The notes under the pieces were generated by a model that did no database searches, had not been told where the DNA came from, and worked only from the letters and a program-made list of their open reading frames with translations. The translations under genes and the position numbers were made by a program. Below are positions 27,655 to 36,000 of a stretch of 64,000 nucleotides of DNA, piece by piece. The first letter of the stretch is position 1. Every line of letters begins with the position of its first letter. Origin of the DNA: Oxalobacteraceae bacterium (lineage in GTDB: Bacteria; Pseudomonadota; Gammaproteobacteria; Burkholderiales; Burkholderiaceae_D). The stretch covers positions 1-64,000 of the forward strand of contig JAJTGD010000002.1 in the NCBI GenBank assembly GCA_021299035.1, given 5' to 3'.

Positions 27655-29010
27655 ATGGATATGAAACCCGTTCAATTCAAGCGTCGCTCAACCGAGGAAT
27701 CGGCTGGCTTCGACCGCAGCGTGATCGACTACATCCAAAACGCTGCAGCGCATGGCTTGTATGAAATCCGTGGCCTAGGTGCCAAGCGCCGCGTGCCGCA
27801 TTTTGATGATCTGCTGTTCTTAGCGGGTTCGCTGTCGCGCTATCCACTGGAAGGCTATCGCGAAAAATGTTCTACCAAAACCATCCTTGGTACTCGCTTT
27901 GCGAAGAAACCCGTCGAGCTTGATATTCCCATCACTATCGCTGGCATGAGCTTCGGCGCATTGTCGGCGAATGTGAAAGAAGCTCTGGGTCGCGCCGCGA
28001 CCGAGATGGGCACTAGCACCACGACCGGTGACGGTGGCATGACGCAAGAAGAGCGCGGCTCTTCCAAAACGCTGGTGTACCAGTGCCTGCCCTCACGCTA
28101 CGGCTTCAACCCGGATGATTTGCGCAAGGCAGATGCGATTGAAGTCGTGATCGGCCAAGGCGCTAAACCTGGCGGTGGCGGGATGCTGCTCGGGCAGAAA
28201 GTAAATCCGCGCGTGGCAAGTATGCGCACCCTGCCGCAAGGTGTCGATCAGCGTTCAGCGTGTCGTCACCCCGACTGGACAGGCCCTGATGATCTGGCGA
28301 TCAAGATTCTTGAGCTACGCGAGATGACCGACTGGGAAAAACCAGTGTATGTGAAAGTCGGCGCTACCCGTACCTTCCATGACGTGAAGCTGGCAGTACA
28401 TTCAGGCGCTGACGTGGTGGTGGTGGATGGTATGCAAGGCGGCACCGCTGCTACCCAAACCTGCTTCATCGAGCACGTCGGCATCCCGACGCTGGCCGCG
28501 GTGCGGCAAGCGGTCGAGGCGCTGGAAGATCTGAATATGAAAGGCACGGTGCAACTGATTGTTTCCGGTGGCATCCGCACCGGCGCCGATGTTGCCAAGG
28601 CACTGGCGATGGGCGCAGACGCTGTCGCGATTGGTCAGGGTGTGCTGTTTGCGCTCGGCTGTAACTCGGAAACCTATGTGCGTGATGGTCAGCACCATTC
28701 GGCGCTGGATGCCTATGACGCAATCGGCACCGCGCCCGGCTATTGCCATCATTGCCATACCGGCAAGTGCCCGGTGGGCGTGACCACCCAAGACGCGGAA
28801 CTCGAGCAGCGACTGGAACCCGCCGTCGGTGCCAAGCGCGTGCGTAACTACCTCAAGACCCTGAACATGGAGCTGACTACCATCGCGCGCGCCTGCGGCA
28901 AGCAGAACGTGCACCACCTGGAGCGTGAAGATCTGGTTGCGCTCACCCTTGAGGCGGCTGCGATGGCGGGGATCCCGCTGGCTGGAACCAACTGGGTGCC
29001 GGGCCGATAA
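27655..29010 (+). CDS. mgsC: N-methylglutamate synthase subunit C (glutamate synthase FMN domain)
   Basis: This 451-residue FMN-binding subunit is homologous to the central part of GltB. It has the barrel signatures ITIAGMSFGALS, IGQGAKPGGGGMLLGQKV and VVDGMQGGTAATQ. A Cys cluster, CHHCHTGKC at about residues 363-371, is the Fe-S cluster site. It joins methylamine to 2-oxoglutarate reductively, giving N-methylglutamate. Start ATG 27655 has SD AGGAAG; the Met at 27661 is possible. It is the last pathway enzyme in the operon. A 173-bp gap to the membrane genes has no obvious terminator, so they may be co-transcribed. Confidence 0.9.
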   Translation: MDMKPVQFKRRSTEESAGFDRSVIDYIQNAAAHGLYEIRGLGAKRRVPHFDDLLFLAGSLSRYPLEGYREKCSTKTILGTRFAKKPVELDIPITIAGMSFGALSANVKEALGRAATEMGTSTTTGDGGMTQEERGSSKTLVYQCLPSRYGFNPDDLRKADAIEVVIGQGAKPGGGGMLLGQKVNPRVASMRTLPQGVDQRSACRHPDWTGPDDLAIKILELREMTDWEKPVYVKVGATRTFHDVKLAVHSGADVVVVDGMQGGTAATQTCFIEHVGIPTLAAVRQAVEALEDLNMKGTVQLIVSGGIRTGADVAKALAMGADAVAIGQGVLFALGCNSETYVRDGQHHSALDAYDAIGTAPGYCHHCHTGKCPVGVTTQDAELEQRLEPAVGAKRVRNYLKTLNMELTTIARACGKQNVHHLEREDLVALTLEAAAMAGIPLAGTNWVPGR

Positions 29011-29183
29011 ATCGTTTCCCAACACGAGTCGGCTGGTCTATTATTTCCCTAGATAAACATTTACCGGACTGACCACAGTCCACGAAAGGAGGTTGGCAGC
29101 GTCATCGGCAAATGCCTCGTAGAAGGCTGGCCGCGTTCTATGCATGCCTGAAAAAACCTAAGAACCATCTGGAGGAGAAGCAG

Positions 29184-29546
29184 ATGAATCAACGCAATCA
29201 ATCGTCACTCGACCCCGAGATGCAGCAGAGGGCCGAGGCCATGTACTCCCGCGACAAGTGGAGCGCACTGCTCATACTCGCCGTGTTGTGGGCCAGTCTT
29301 ATTTATACCTATATCGCGGTACCGCACGGCTTTCTCAGCTCACCGATTGGCGTGGTGCTGCTGATTGCCGGCGTATTGCTGCTGGTGTTCAACACCAGCT
29401 CAGTATTCGCGATGCTGGCGCATTACCGAGAAGACCGTGATCACATCTACGGTCAAGACCTTCGCAACCTCGACCTGAACCGCCAACGCCTGCGCGAGCT
29501 TGCGCTGCGCCCGGCGCATGTCGACACTGATCCGGGAGCGCCATGA
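29184..29546 (+). CDS. Small two-helix membrane protein before the amine permease
   Basis: These 120 residues have a hydrophilic N-terminus, two hydrophobic helices (residues of about 28-47 and 53-76) and a charged C-terminal tail rich in Arg (DLNRQRLRELALRP). There is no signal peptide and no family I recognise. The SD GGAGGAGAAG precedes ATG. It overlaps the next gene by four bases, and the run 29184-32449 reads like one transcription unit centred on the permease at 30091. I infer an accessory subunit of that transporter. Confidence 0.7.
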   Translation: MNQRNQSSLDPEMQQRAEAMYSRDKWSALLILAVLWASLIYTYIAVPHGFLSSPIGVVLLIAGVLLLVFNTSSVFAMLAHYREDRDHIYGQDLRNLDLNRQRLRELALRPAHVDTDPGAP

Positions 29547-29935
29547 TGAATAAGCCCTATGAACCGCCGGTGCAAAGTGGTGCCGGCCAAATGTTCGACA
29601 GCTTGGTGGTGCTAGTACTGGTGTATGCCAGTCTGCTGGCTCCGCTGCTGTTCAAAGCAGCTGCCGAACCACCGAAGGCCGAAGACAAAGCGGCACCGAC
29701 TTGGGAATCGCTGAACCAAACCCCGGCCATGGTCGAGCAGTGGGAGAAGTTAGGGGTCAACGTTGAAGCTGCGGCGCCAATGATCACCAATCGCTTTGAC
29801 TACACCATCGAACCGATCAGCTTGCTGCTCACCATTGCGGTGATCGTCGGCTACTTTGTGTTCATGCTGCGTGTCTCCGAAAAAGAGTATCGCGAAGTGA
29901 TTCGCGAGCGCTTTGACGAATCAGAAGGAGGTTGA
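29543..29935 (+). CDS. Small two-helix membrane protein, second in the permease module
   Basis: These 130 residues have helix 1 at about 20-40 (SLVVLVLVYASLLAPLLF), a loop of about 50 residues that may lie in the periplasm (KAAAEPPKAEDKAAPTWESL), helix 2 at about 93-112 and a charged tail (EKEYREVIRERFDESEGG). No family is recognised. Two start codons in a row (29543 and 29546) overlap the preceding stop. Coupling to its neighbours suggests a partner in a membrane complex. Confidence 0.7.
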   Translation: MMNKPYEPPVQSGAGQMFDSLVVLVLVYASLLAPLLFKAAAEPPKAEDKAAPTWESLNQTPAMVEQWEKLGVNVEAAAPMITNRFDYTIEPISLLLTIAVIVGYFVFMLRVSEKEYREVIRERFDESEGG

Positions 29936-29936
29936 G

Positions 29937-30080
29937 ATGAATTTCTGGACAGCTTTAGAGTATGCAGCGTGGATCATCTCAATCGTGCTGTTTGGATGGA
30001 TGCTGGCTGATGCGCGCTTTACTAGCTCGCAATACGGCGAAGACTTCCTGACAAGCTCGCGCGAAGGCGAAGAAGAATAA
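29937..30080 (+). CDS. 47-residue single-helix membrane peptide
   Basis: The product starts MNFWTALEYAAWIISIVLFG, giving one transmembrane helix, then an acidic tail ending EGEEE. AGAAGGAGG lies 3-5 bases before ATG 29937, and the gene starts one base after the previous stop codon and ends 10 bases before the permease. The SD, spacing and helix support a real gene despite its size. It resembles the tiny helper subunits of other secondary transporters in kind, not in sequence. Confidence 0.65.
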   Translation: MNFWTALEYAAWIISIVLFGWMLADARFTSSQYGEDFLTSSREGEEE

Positions 30081-30090
30081 GGAGACGAGC

Positions 30091-31485
30091 ATGACAGCGC
30101 AAAGTATCGCGGCCTCGGCGCCGCAAAAAAATTCGCTACTGAAGGTGCTCGGGCCTATCCATGTATGGGCACTCGGTGTCGGCATCGTGTTGGTGGGCGA
30201 GTACATGGGATGGAACTTCTCGGTCGGTAAAGGCGGTGCCTACGGCTCGCTGATTGCCTGCTGGATCATCGGCCTGCTCTACACCTGCGTCGCGATGATC
30301 GATTCGGAAGTTACCTCCACCGTGGCAGCGGCAGGCGGGCAGTACACCCAAGCCAAGCATATTGTCGGACCGCTGATGGCATTCAACGTGGGGCTGTATC
30401 TGGTGATGGCCTACACCATGCTGGAGGCATCCGACGCGATTGTGGTGGGTGATCTGATCAAGACCATCGCGCTGCAGTATGGCGCCGAGGTTGATACCAA
30501 GCCTTTCGTGGTGCTCACCATTGCCGTGCTGGCTTGGCTCAACTATCGCGGTGTGTTCATGACACTTACCGTGAATTTCGTGATCACCGCATTTGCCTTT
30601 ATCGCGATCATTGTGCTGTTCTTCGCGGTCGAGGGTGTTGGCACCGGTGGCTCGATTCTGCGTCATCGCGAGATGCTGACCGATCTACCCTATGGCTGGA
30701 TCGGGGTGCTGGCGGCGTTGCAATTCGGGATGTGGTACTACCTCGGCATTGAAGGCACCTGTCAGGCCGCCGAAGAAGTGCGCTCACCGGGTCGCTCGAT
30801 ACCACTCGGCACCATGGGTGGCATGATCACCTTGCTGATTGCCGCTACCCTCACCTGGTACATCTGCGCCGGACTGATGCCTTGGGAATACCTTGGACAA
30901 GCCATCACGCCGATGTATGACGCAGCTCGCCTGACCGGCATTCTCGAGCTGGAGGTGATTCTGTTCGTCGGCACCATCTTCGCGGCAGTAGCCTCGGCGA
31001 ATGGCTGTATCAACGATGCGTCGCGAGCCTGGTTCTCAATGTCACGTGATCGTTACATGCCGCAGTGGTTCGGTGCGGTGCATCCACGTTATCGCACACC
31101 CTATCGAGCTATCTTGTTCCTGATTCCGATTGCGGTGTCGTTTGCCTTTACCGGATTGCTCGACCAGGTGATCACCTTCTCGATCTTGTCCGGCCTGCTG
31201 GGCTACACCTTCATGTCGTTCAACGTGGTCCGCTTCCGTCGCATGTGGCCGCTGGGTACGATCAACCGCGGTTATGTCCATCCGTTCCACCCCATCCCCT
31301 GCATTCTGCTTGGGCTGTTGTGCGCGGCGACGTATTTCGCGACCTACCTCGGCTATGGCGCCTCGCTGCTGTCGATCATGGCGTTCTACATCCTGATCTC
31401 GATTTGGTTCGTGGTGCGGCGCTATCAGTTCGTGCGACGCGGTGACCAGTTCACCATGCCGTGGCCGCGACCCAAAGGCTACTAA
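30091..31485 (+). CDS. APC-family permease (ethanolamine permease-like), candidate methylamine transporter
   Basis: This 464-residue carrier with about 12 helices is closest to the ethanolamine permease (Eat) group of the APC superfamily. Blocks are VLVGEYMGWNFSVGKGGAYG at residues of about 34-52, AAGGQYTQAKHIVGP, and WYYLGIEGTCQAAEEVRSPG near residue 215. SD AAGGAG precedes ATG. It follows gmaS-mgsABC and three small membrane proteins, so uptake of methylamine (or ethanolamine) is the likely role. Most NMG clusters use Amt-type channels, and the substrate here is inferred. Confidence 0.82.
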   Translation: MTAQSIAASAPQKNSLLKVLGPIHVWALGVGIVLVGEYMGWNFSVGKGGAYGSLIACWIIGLLYTCVAMIDSEVTSTVAAAGGQYTQAKHIVGPLMAFNVGLYLVMAYTMLEASDAIVVGDLIKTIALQYGAEVDTKPFVVLTIAVLAWLNYRGVFMTLTVNFVITAFAFIAIIVLFFAVEGVGTGGSILRHREMLTDLPYGWIGVLAALQFGMWYYLGIEGTCQAAEEVRSPGRSIPLGTMGGMITLLIAATLTWYICAGLMPWEYLGQAITPMYDAARLTGILELEVILFVGTIFAAVASANGCINDASRAWFSMSRDRYMPQWFGAVHPRYRTPYRAILFLIPIAVSFAFTGLLDQVITFSILSGLLGYTFMSFNVVRFRRMWPLGTINRGYVHPFHPIPCILLGLLCAATYFATYLGYGASLLSIMAFYILISIWFVVRRYQFVRRGDQFTMPWPRPKGY

Positions 31486-31495
31486 GGAGATCGGC

Positions 31496-32182
31496 TTGGG
31501 CGGAGAACTCACCGGCGGCGGCATCGCCGCCGGTGTCTTTTTTCTGATCGCTTGCTTGCTGTGGCAGCGGCGTGCGCAGCGTGGCTTTGCCGCGCGGCGG
31601 GCAGCGATTTTCGATGACTGTCGCGCACTCTTCGAGCAGTCCGGTCAGATTGATCCGGGTAGCGACTATCCACTACTTCAAGGCAAGTACAGCAACGCGA
31701 AAGTGCTGCTGCAACCGCTGCTGGACCACGTGGGCTACCGCAAAGTGCCATCGCTTTGGCTGGTGCTGACTGTCGATTCGCCCATGACGCTGGGCGGCAG
31801 TTTGGATGTGCTGTTCCGACCGGCAAATATAGAATTCTTTTCGCAGATAGAGCAACTCGCGCAGCGTATTCACCTTGGTGATGAATGGCCGTCTCACCAC
31901 ATGGCACGTGTCAGTCCAGCCGGGTGGCAAGCACCACTTTCGGCGATACACACGGCACTTGGTGATGCGATCGCCAGTCCTGACCTCAAAGAAATCGTGG
32001 TCACACCCCGTGGCGTTCGATTGGTAGTACGCGTGTGTGGCGTTGAGCGCGGTCACTATCTGGTGCTGCGCACGATGCTCACTGAAGTCGAACGAATTCC
32101 AAGTGAGTGGCTGGCTTACTGGCTTGATACCTTGCTGGCGGTTGCCGCAGCGGTGCGGGCGGATGTCGGAGAGACCGCGTAG
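31496..32182 (+). CDS. Membrane-anchored protein of unknown function in the permease module
   Basis: These 228 residues have one N-terminal helix (GGGIAAGVFFLIACLLW) followed by a basic stretch and a soluble domain of about 190 residues. I recognise no family. TTG 31496 is chosen as start because AAGGAG lies just upstream, overlapping the permease stop. An in-frame GTG at 31442 would lie inside the permease gene. The soluble part has a regular strand/helix pattern (SLWLVLTVDSP, LKEIVVTPRGVRLVVRV) and would face the cytoplasm. It is immediately followed by the next gene. Confidence 0.65.
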   Translation: MGGELTGGGIAAGVFFLIACLLWQRRAQRGFAARRAAIFDDCRALFEQSGQIDPGSDYPLLQGKYSNAKVLLQPLLDHVGYRKVPSLWLVLTVDSPMTLGGSLDVLFRPANIEFFSQIEQLAQRIHLGDEWPSHHMARVSPAGWQAPLSAIHTALGDAIASPDLKEIVVTPRGVRLVVRVCGVERGHYLVLRTMLTEVERIPSEWLAYWLDTLLAVAAAVRADVGETA

Positions 32183-32449
32183 ATGTTCTCGCGTCCCTTG
32201 CACCCGCTACTGGTACTCGTCGTTGCTATCCTGCTGCCGGGTATGGGTCAGGTGCTCAACGGTATGCTAGTGCGCGCCTGGATCATGATTTTTTTCGCGC
32301 TGAGTCTGGGCGTTGTCACTTATCACCTCACCACGCCAGCGCACTCCTTCATCGGCAGACATGCCGGCGGCTTCTTTATCTACGCGATCATGGTGATGGA
32401 TGCCTACTTGTGGGCACGCTATCGCTACGCGCGCTGGAAACAAGCCTGA
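32183..32449 (+). CDS. Small membrane protein closing the permease module
   Basis: These 88 residues have three hydrophobic segments (PLLVLVVAILLPGMGQVLNG, IMIFFALSLGVVTYHL, GFFIYAIMVMDAYLWARY). The LLPGMGQVLNG start of helix 1 recalls the first helix of TM2-type proteins (PGxGxxxxG). ATG directly follows the stop of the preceding gene. The function is unknown. Confidence 0.65.
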   Translation: MFSRPLHPLLVLVVAILLPGMGQVLNGMLVRAWIMIFFALSLGVVTYHLTTPAHSFIGRHAGGFFIYAIMVMDAYLWARYRYARWKQA

Positions 32450-32511
32450 GCCCCTTGCAAGACCTGGCGAGCACCATGCCGCACCATGTGTTTCGAAAGA
32501 TGCAGTGATTC

Positions 32512-33246
32512 ATGAAAAACGTCGCAAAACCAATCGCAATTATTCGTCAGTCGGCCGCTGATGGCCCCGCTTACTTCGCTACTTTTCTACAGCAGCTTGG
32601 CTTAGCTTATCGAGAAATTCGAACTGATCTCGGAGAGTCTGTCCCGGAGCATGCGGATCATTTTTCAGGTATTGCGTTGATGGGTGGGCCCATGAGTGTG
32701 AATGATCCCTTGCCTTGGATCCCCGCCTCGCTGGCACTCATTCGTGATGCGATTTCGAGAGATATTCCACTCATTGGTCATTGCTTGGGCGGGCAACTCA
32801 TCAGCAAAGCGCTCGGCGGTGAGATCACGCGCAACCCAAACGGCAAAGAAATCGGATGGCATCGTATCGAGGTCACCGATCCTACCCTCGGTCGACAATG
32901 GCTGGGTACCGATGATGGTTGGGTTGGCTTCCACTGGCACGGTGAGACCTTCACCCTGCCCCCTGGTGCCCAGTGGCTGGCACGCAGCGAGGCGTGTACA
33001 AATCAGGCTTACGCGTTTGGTCCGCATATCGGGATGCAGTTTCACATCGAGATGGATGAAGCCACTATCTCGCACTGGTGCGAAGAAGGCGAGCCCGAGG
33101 TCAGTGCAGCGAGAAGCAAGCCCGATGTTCACCCGCATGTCATGACAACGCAGCAAATTGCGAAGGCAACGTCCGAGTATCTACCTGCTATGCGGGTGGT
33201 CGCCGATCATCTATATCGGCGCTGGGTACACAATCTGCGCGGTTAG
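32512..33246 (+). CDS. Class I glutamine amidotransferase-like protein
   Basis: This 244-residue protein has the GATase1 triad: a nucleophilic Cys in GHCLGGQLISKALGG (residues 92-106) and His/Glu in MQFHIEMD near residue 180. It is of the stand-alone GMP-synthase-like type, hydrolysing gamma-glutamyl amides or peptides. Placed at the end of the N-methylglutamate block, it could recycle gamma-glutamylmethylamide or a related compound. This is inference. It is separated from the membrane genes by 62 bases. Confidence 0.8.
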   Translation: MKNVAKPIAIIRQSAADGPAYFATFLQQLGLAYREIRTDLGESVPEHADHFSGIALMGGPMSVNDPLPWIPASLALIRDAISRDIPLIGHCLGGQLISKALGGEITRNPNGKEIGWHRIEVTDPTLGRQWLGTDDGWVGFHWHGETFTLPPGAQWLARSEACTNQAYAFGPHIGMQFHIEMDEATISHWCEEGEPEVSAARSKPDVHPHVMTTQQIAKATSEYLPAMRVVADHLYRRWVHNLRG

Positions 33247-33344
33247 AAGAACTTCAGGTAGCGGTTGTATTCTCAATCAACCCTAAACGGAATCATCCAA
33301 AATACCTGCGAATAGTTCGAGAAGACTATCGCGGCCGGTAGTAA

Positions 33345-34907
33345 CTACTTATAGGTCGCTACCATCACCACCTTGCCCACCATTGATTGATACAGCTCCT
33401 CGGCGCTTAACTCATTGCGCTGCTCTTCACTCGTAGCGCTGATATTCAGCATCTTCGGCAAACGATCCACATGAATAGCGAAGTTCACATCTTCCGGCAG
33501 GAAGCCCTGATCGTCGCCGATTTTCTTGATGTCGAGTTTGCCGACCGTGATGCCGACTACGTTACCGCGCATATCAAACACTGGACCTCCGGAATTACCT
33601 TTATTCACCTTGGCTGTGATCTGGAAAGTACTAGCATCGTCTCTCAGACCGGTACGTTTTGACACTACGCCATTGGTGAGTGATGGCGATCCCTCCCCCA
33701 GTAGATACCAAAGCGGATATCCCATCACCACGACATTTCTACCTACTTGCGGCTTGACGAAGCTTGAACTCGGAATCGCACGATCGGCAGGCAGGGGTTT
33801 GGCAAGTTCCAACACGGCGATGTCATCAGTACTCGATGTAAACACTAGGCGCGCTTTGATGACTTCACCCAGCCCGGTGCGGATAGCAAACTCTTTACCG
33901 CCCTCAACCACATGGCGGTTAGTGACCACCTTACGACCAGCGTCGACAATAAATCCGCTTCCGCCGATGATGGTCACGCCCGACGGAAATGGAAAACGCT
34001 GGACCGCAATATTCGACTCGACATCCGGTATCAAAGGTTTCACGACCGGAACAGCTGGCTTCGCTTTACCAGTCTCAGGCCTTTTCTGTGCGATGGTCTC
34101 TGACGATTTTTTGTCTGGCGCTGGCTTCGCCTCTGCAGGCGGCTTCTCTGGCAGAGGTGCTACGGGGTTCGCGTCCAGCCAGGCTTTCATGACTGCGCCG
34201 CGATAACTGTCGCCTTGGTCGTTATAGAGATGTAGCGCTTTACTTCGCGCAGCTCTGGCCGCCGATAGATCACCTGTTTTTTGGTGCAACTCACCTAAAA
34301 AATCATGTGCGCTAGCAGCTGCGGGTTTGCGAGCAATAAAAGTAGATAGACGTCGCTTTGCTTTCTCGACGTCGCCTGTCAGTGCGTAAAACCGGGCGCT
34401 GGCGAGTGCAATGACGTCTGAATCGGGCTGTTTTTTGCTGGCTTGTTCGATACTGCTAATCGCTTCCTCCATCTTGCCCGTGCGGGCCATGATGAGAGCA
34501 TGGATATAGAGCGGCTCGCCCGCTTCCTTATCGATACGATTAATGGAATCAGCGAAGCGCTTTGCTACCGCAAATTTTCCGAGCTTCAGCTCACATAGCG
34601 CGATACCGAGCTGTGCGTCGATGCTATCGAGCGAAAGTGAATCGGCCAGCTCGAAAAATGCCAAGGCCTTGGCCGGCTTGTCGATCGCCAGATAGATTTT
34701 TCCGGTCAGTAGATTGATCTTGGACTCGTCTTCATCCCTTGCAGTATAGTTTTTAAGAATGCCGACGGCCTCAGAATATCGGCCCGCGTCAACATACACA
34801 CTTGCTGTTTGCAAGTCGTTCGCACGAACGCCAAGAAGCCAAGCACTGAGAAAAAAAATCCCTATCGCTGATAGGGATCGCTGCCATATGGATATACCCA
34901 TACTCAC
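33345..34907 (-). CDS. TPR protein with C-terminal trypsin-like (S1C) protease domain
   Basis: These 520 residues have a signal peptide or anchor (residues of about 10-30), TPR-like repeats at about 32-230, a Pro/Lys/Ala-rich linker at 245-295 and a serine protease domain at about 300-480. The triad is His332 (TNRHVVEG), Asp362 (DDIAVLEL) and Ser439 (GNSGGP), all intact. There is no PDZ domain, unlike DegP/HtrA. It should act in the periplasm. It is the last gene of an operon read from 38268, overlapping the preceding gene by four bases (ATGA). The neighbours are lipoproteins and a second protease (caspase) on the other side of a DUF6502 gene. Confidence 0.85.
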   Translation of the reverse strand: MSMGISIWQRSLSAIGIFFLSAWLLGVRANDLQTASVYVDAGRYSEAVGILKNYTARDEDESKINLLTGKIYLAIDKPAKALAFFELADSLSLDSIDAQLGIALCELKLGKFAVAKRFADSINRIDKEAGEPLYIHALIMARTGKMEEAISSIEQASKKQPDSDVIALASARFYALTGDVEKAKRRLSTFIARKPAAASAHDFLGELHQKTGDLSAARAARSKALHLYNDQGDSYRGAVMKAWLDANPVAPLPEKPPAEAKPAPDKKSSETIAQKRPETGKAKPAVPVVKPLIPDVESNIAVQRFPFPSGVTIIGGSGFIVDAGRKVVTNRHVVEGGKEFAIRTGLGEVIKARLVFTSSTDDIAVLELAKPLPADRAIPSSSFVKPQVGRNVVVMGYPLWYLLGEGSPSLTNGVVSKRTGLRDDASTFQITAKVNKGNSGGPVFDMRGNVVGITVGKLDIKKIGDDQGFLPEDVNFAIHVDRLPKMLNISATSEEQRNELSAEELYQSMVGKVVMVATYK

Positions 34908-35377
34908 TCAACCCTGAATTGAATCTCTTTCTCGGCCAAACGGTTCTGACTATCTTTTATCCGAAGCAGGATGCGATGCTTACCGGAAGGGACGTTGATA
35001 TTAGCCAGCCTGAGTCCATTCGGTGTTTTTACTGCTTCTTTTAGCAAACGGTCAGTGATATCCATTTTCAGCGAGCCATATAGCGCCTGAAAACTCTTGA
35101 AATCAAGCGCTGCACCCTCCTGCGGCTTGAATATCACTTCCATCTTGAAGGGATTACGTACCACTTTGTCTGCGCCGTTTGCCTCAGGATCAATCAGCGT
35201 GATCTGCGGTGCGAGCGGATCAGCTGGCGCCGCAGCCGCATCAAGTACCGGCGGTGCTTTTTGCGAGCGAATCATTTCCTCTTTGGTCACTAGCTGTATC
35301 GCACTCGCCGGGAGTAAAACACTCATCGACGCAGCAACAACAAAGGATTTGATCAGGGTACTCATGGGTGACCTCAA
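34904..35377 (-). CDS. Exported protein of unknown function
   Basis: These 157 residues (152 if the Met four codons later is used) have a signal peptide (IKSFVVAASMSVLLPASA). Residues of about 55-155 look like a beta-rich domain (QITLIDPEANGADKVVRNPF, INVPSGKHRILLRIKDSQNR) similar to Ig-like modules. No family is recognised. It overlaps both neighbours by four bases and so is coupled to the LPP20-like gene and the protease gene. Confidence 0.7.
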   Translation of the reverse strand: MRSPMSTLIKSFVVAASMSVLLPASAIQLVTKEEMIRSQKAPPVLDAAAAPADPLAPQITLIDPEANGADKVVRNPFKMEVIFKPQEGAALDFKSFQALYGSLKMDITDRLLKEAVKTPNGLRLANINVPSGKHRILLRIKDSQNRLAEKEIQFRVE

Positions 35378-35988
35378 CGCTTACGCGCTGCCTCAATTTC
35401 TTGCTCAAGGTCTTGAAAGGCTTTGGACGCCCGTAGCTTGGTATCCAATACCTTACTCTTCTTGACCTGATCTGCTGCAACTTTATTCGCCTCGCCAATC
35501 GGCAATTTGAGCAGGACAAATGCCTTGTAGTTAGAACCCTCGGACATTAACTCGACCTTGTCTCTGACATAGCCGGCAACATTCTTGTCGATTGCAACAG
35601 TTTTTGTGGCGGAGCTGATCGCATCTTGCACGTCAAGATCAGCCGCAGTACCCGTCTGCTCAGCAAACTGTGTAATTTTGGTCGACACGACGCCACCGAG
35701 TCTGACGGCCAAATCTCGTCTCGCTACGCCCTCGGCAATATCGATTGCCAGTTGCATCCGCGGCGATACACCCTCACCCGTGGTGTAGATAGCATTTGCA
35801 TCTTGTGGCGGACTGATAATCCATGCAGGTGCTTTAGCGATCGATTTCTCGACATTCTTGACAGCAGCAGTCTGCTTCTCGGCTTCCTGCTTCTGAACAA
35901 ACTCTGGTGTACCTGGTTTCGGACTTGAGCAAGCAGACAGCAACATAGTACTGAGCGCCCCGATTAGCAAAAATATTTTTGTTTGCAT
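35374..35988 (-). CDS. LPP20-family lipoprotein
   Basis: This 204-residue lipoprotein has lipobox LLSAC (Cys20). It has the LPP20 pattern: AWIISPPQDANAIYTTGEGVSP, then a helix IAEGVARRDLAVRLGGVVST and a strand block YKAFVLLKLP. Helicobacter LPP20 is an outer-membrane lipoprotein; the function in other bacteria is unknown. It is the third gene in the 38268-33345 operon. Confidence 0.75.
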   Translation of the reverse strand: MQTKIFLLIGALSTMLLSACSSPKPGTPEFVQKQEAEKQTAAVKNVEKSIAKAPAWIISPPQDANAIYTTGEGVSPRMQLAIDIAEGVARRDLAVRLGGVVSTKITQFAEQTGTAADLDVQDAISSATKTVAIDKNVAGYVRDKVELMSEGSNYKAFVLLKLPIGEANKVAADQVKKSKVLDTKLRASKAFQDLEQEIEAARKR

Positions 35989-36000
35989 GACATCCTCCCT

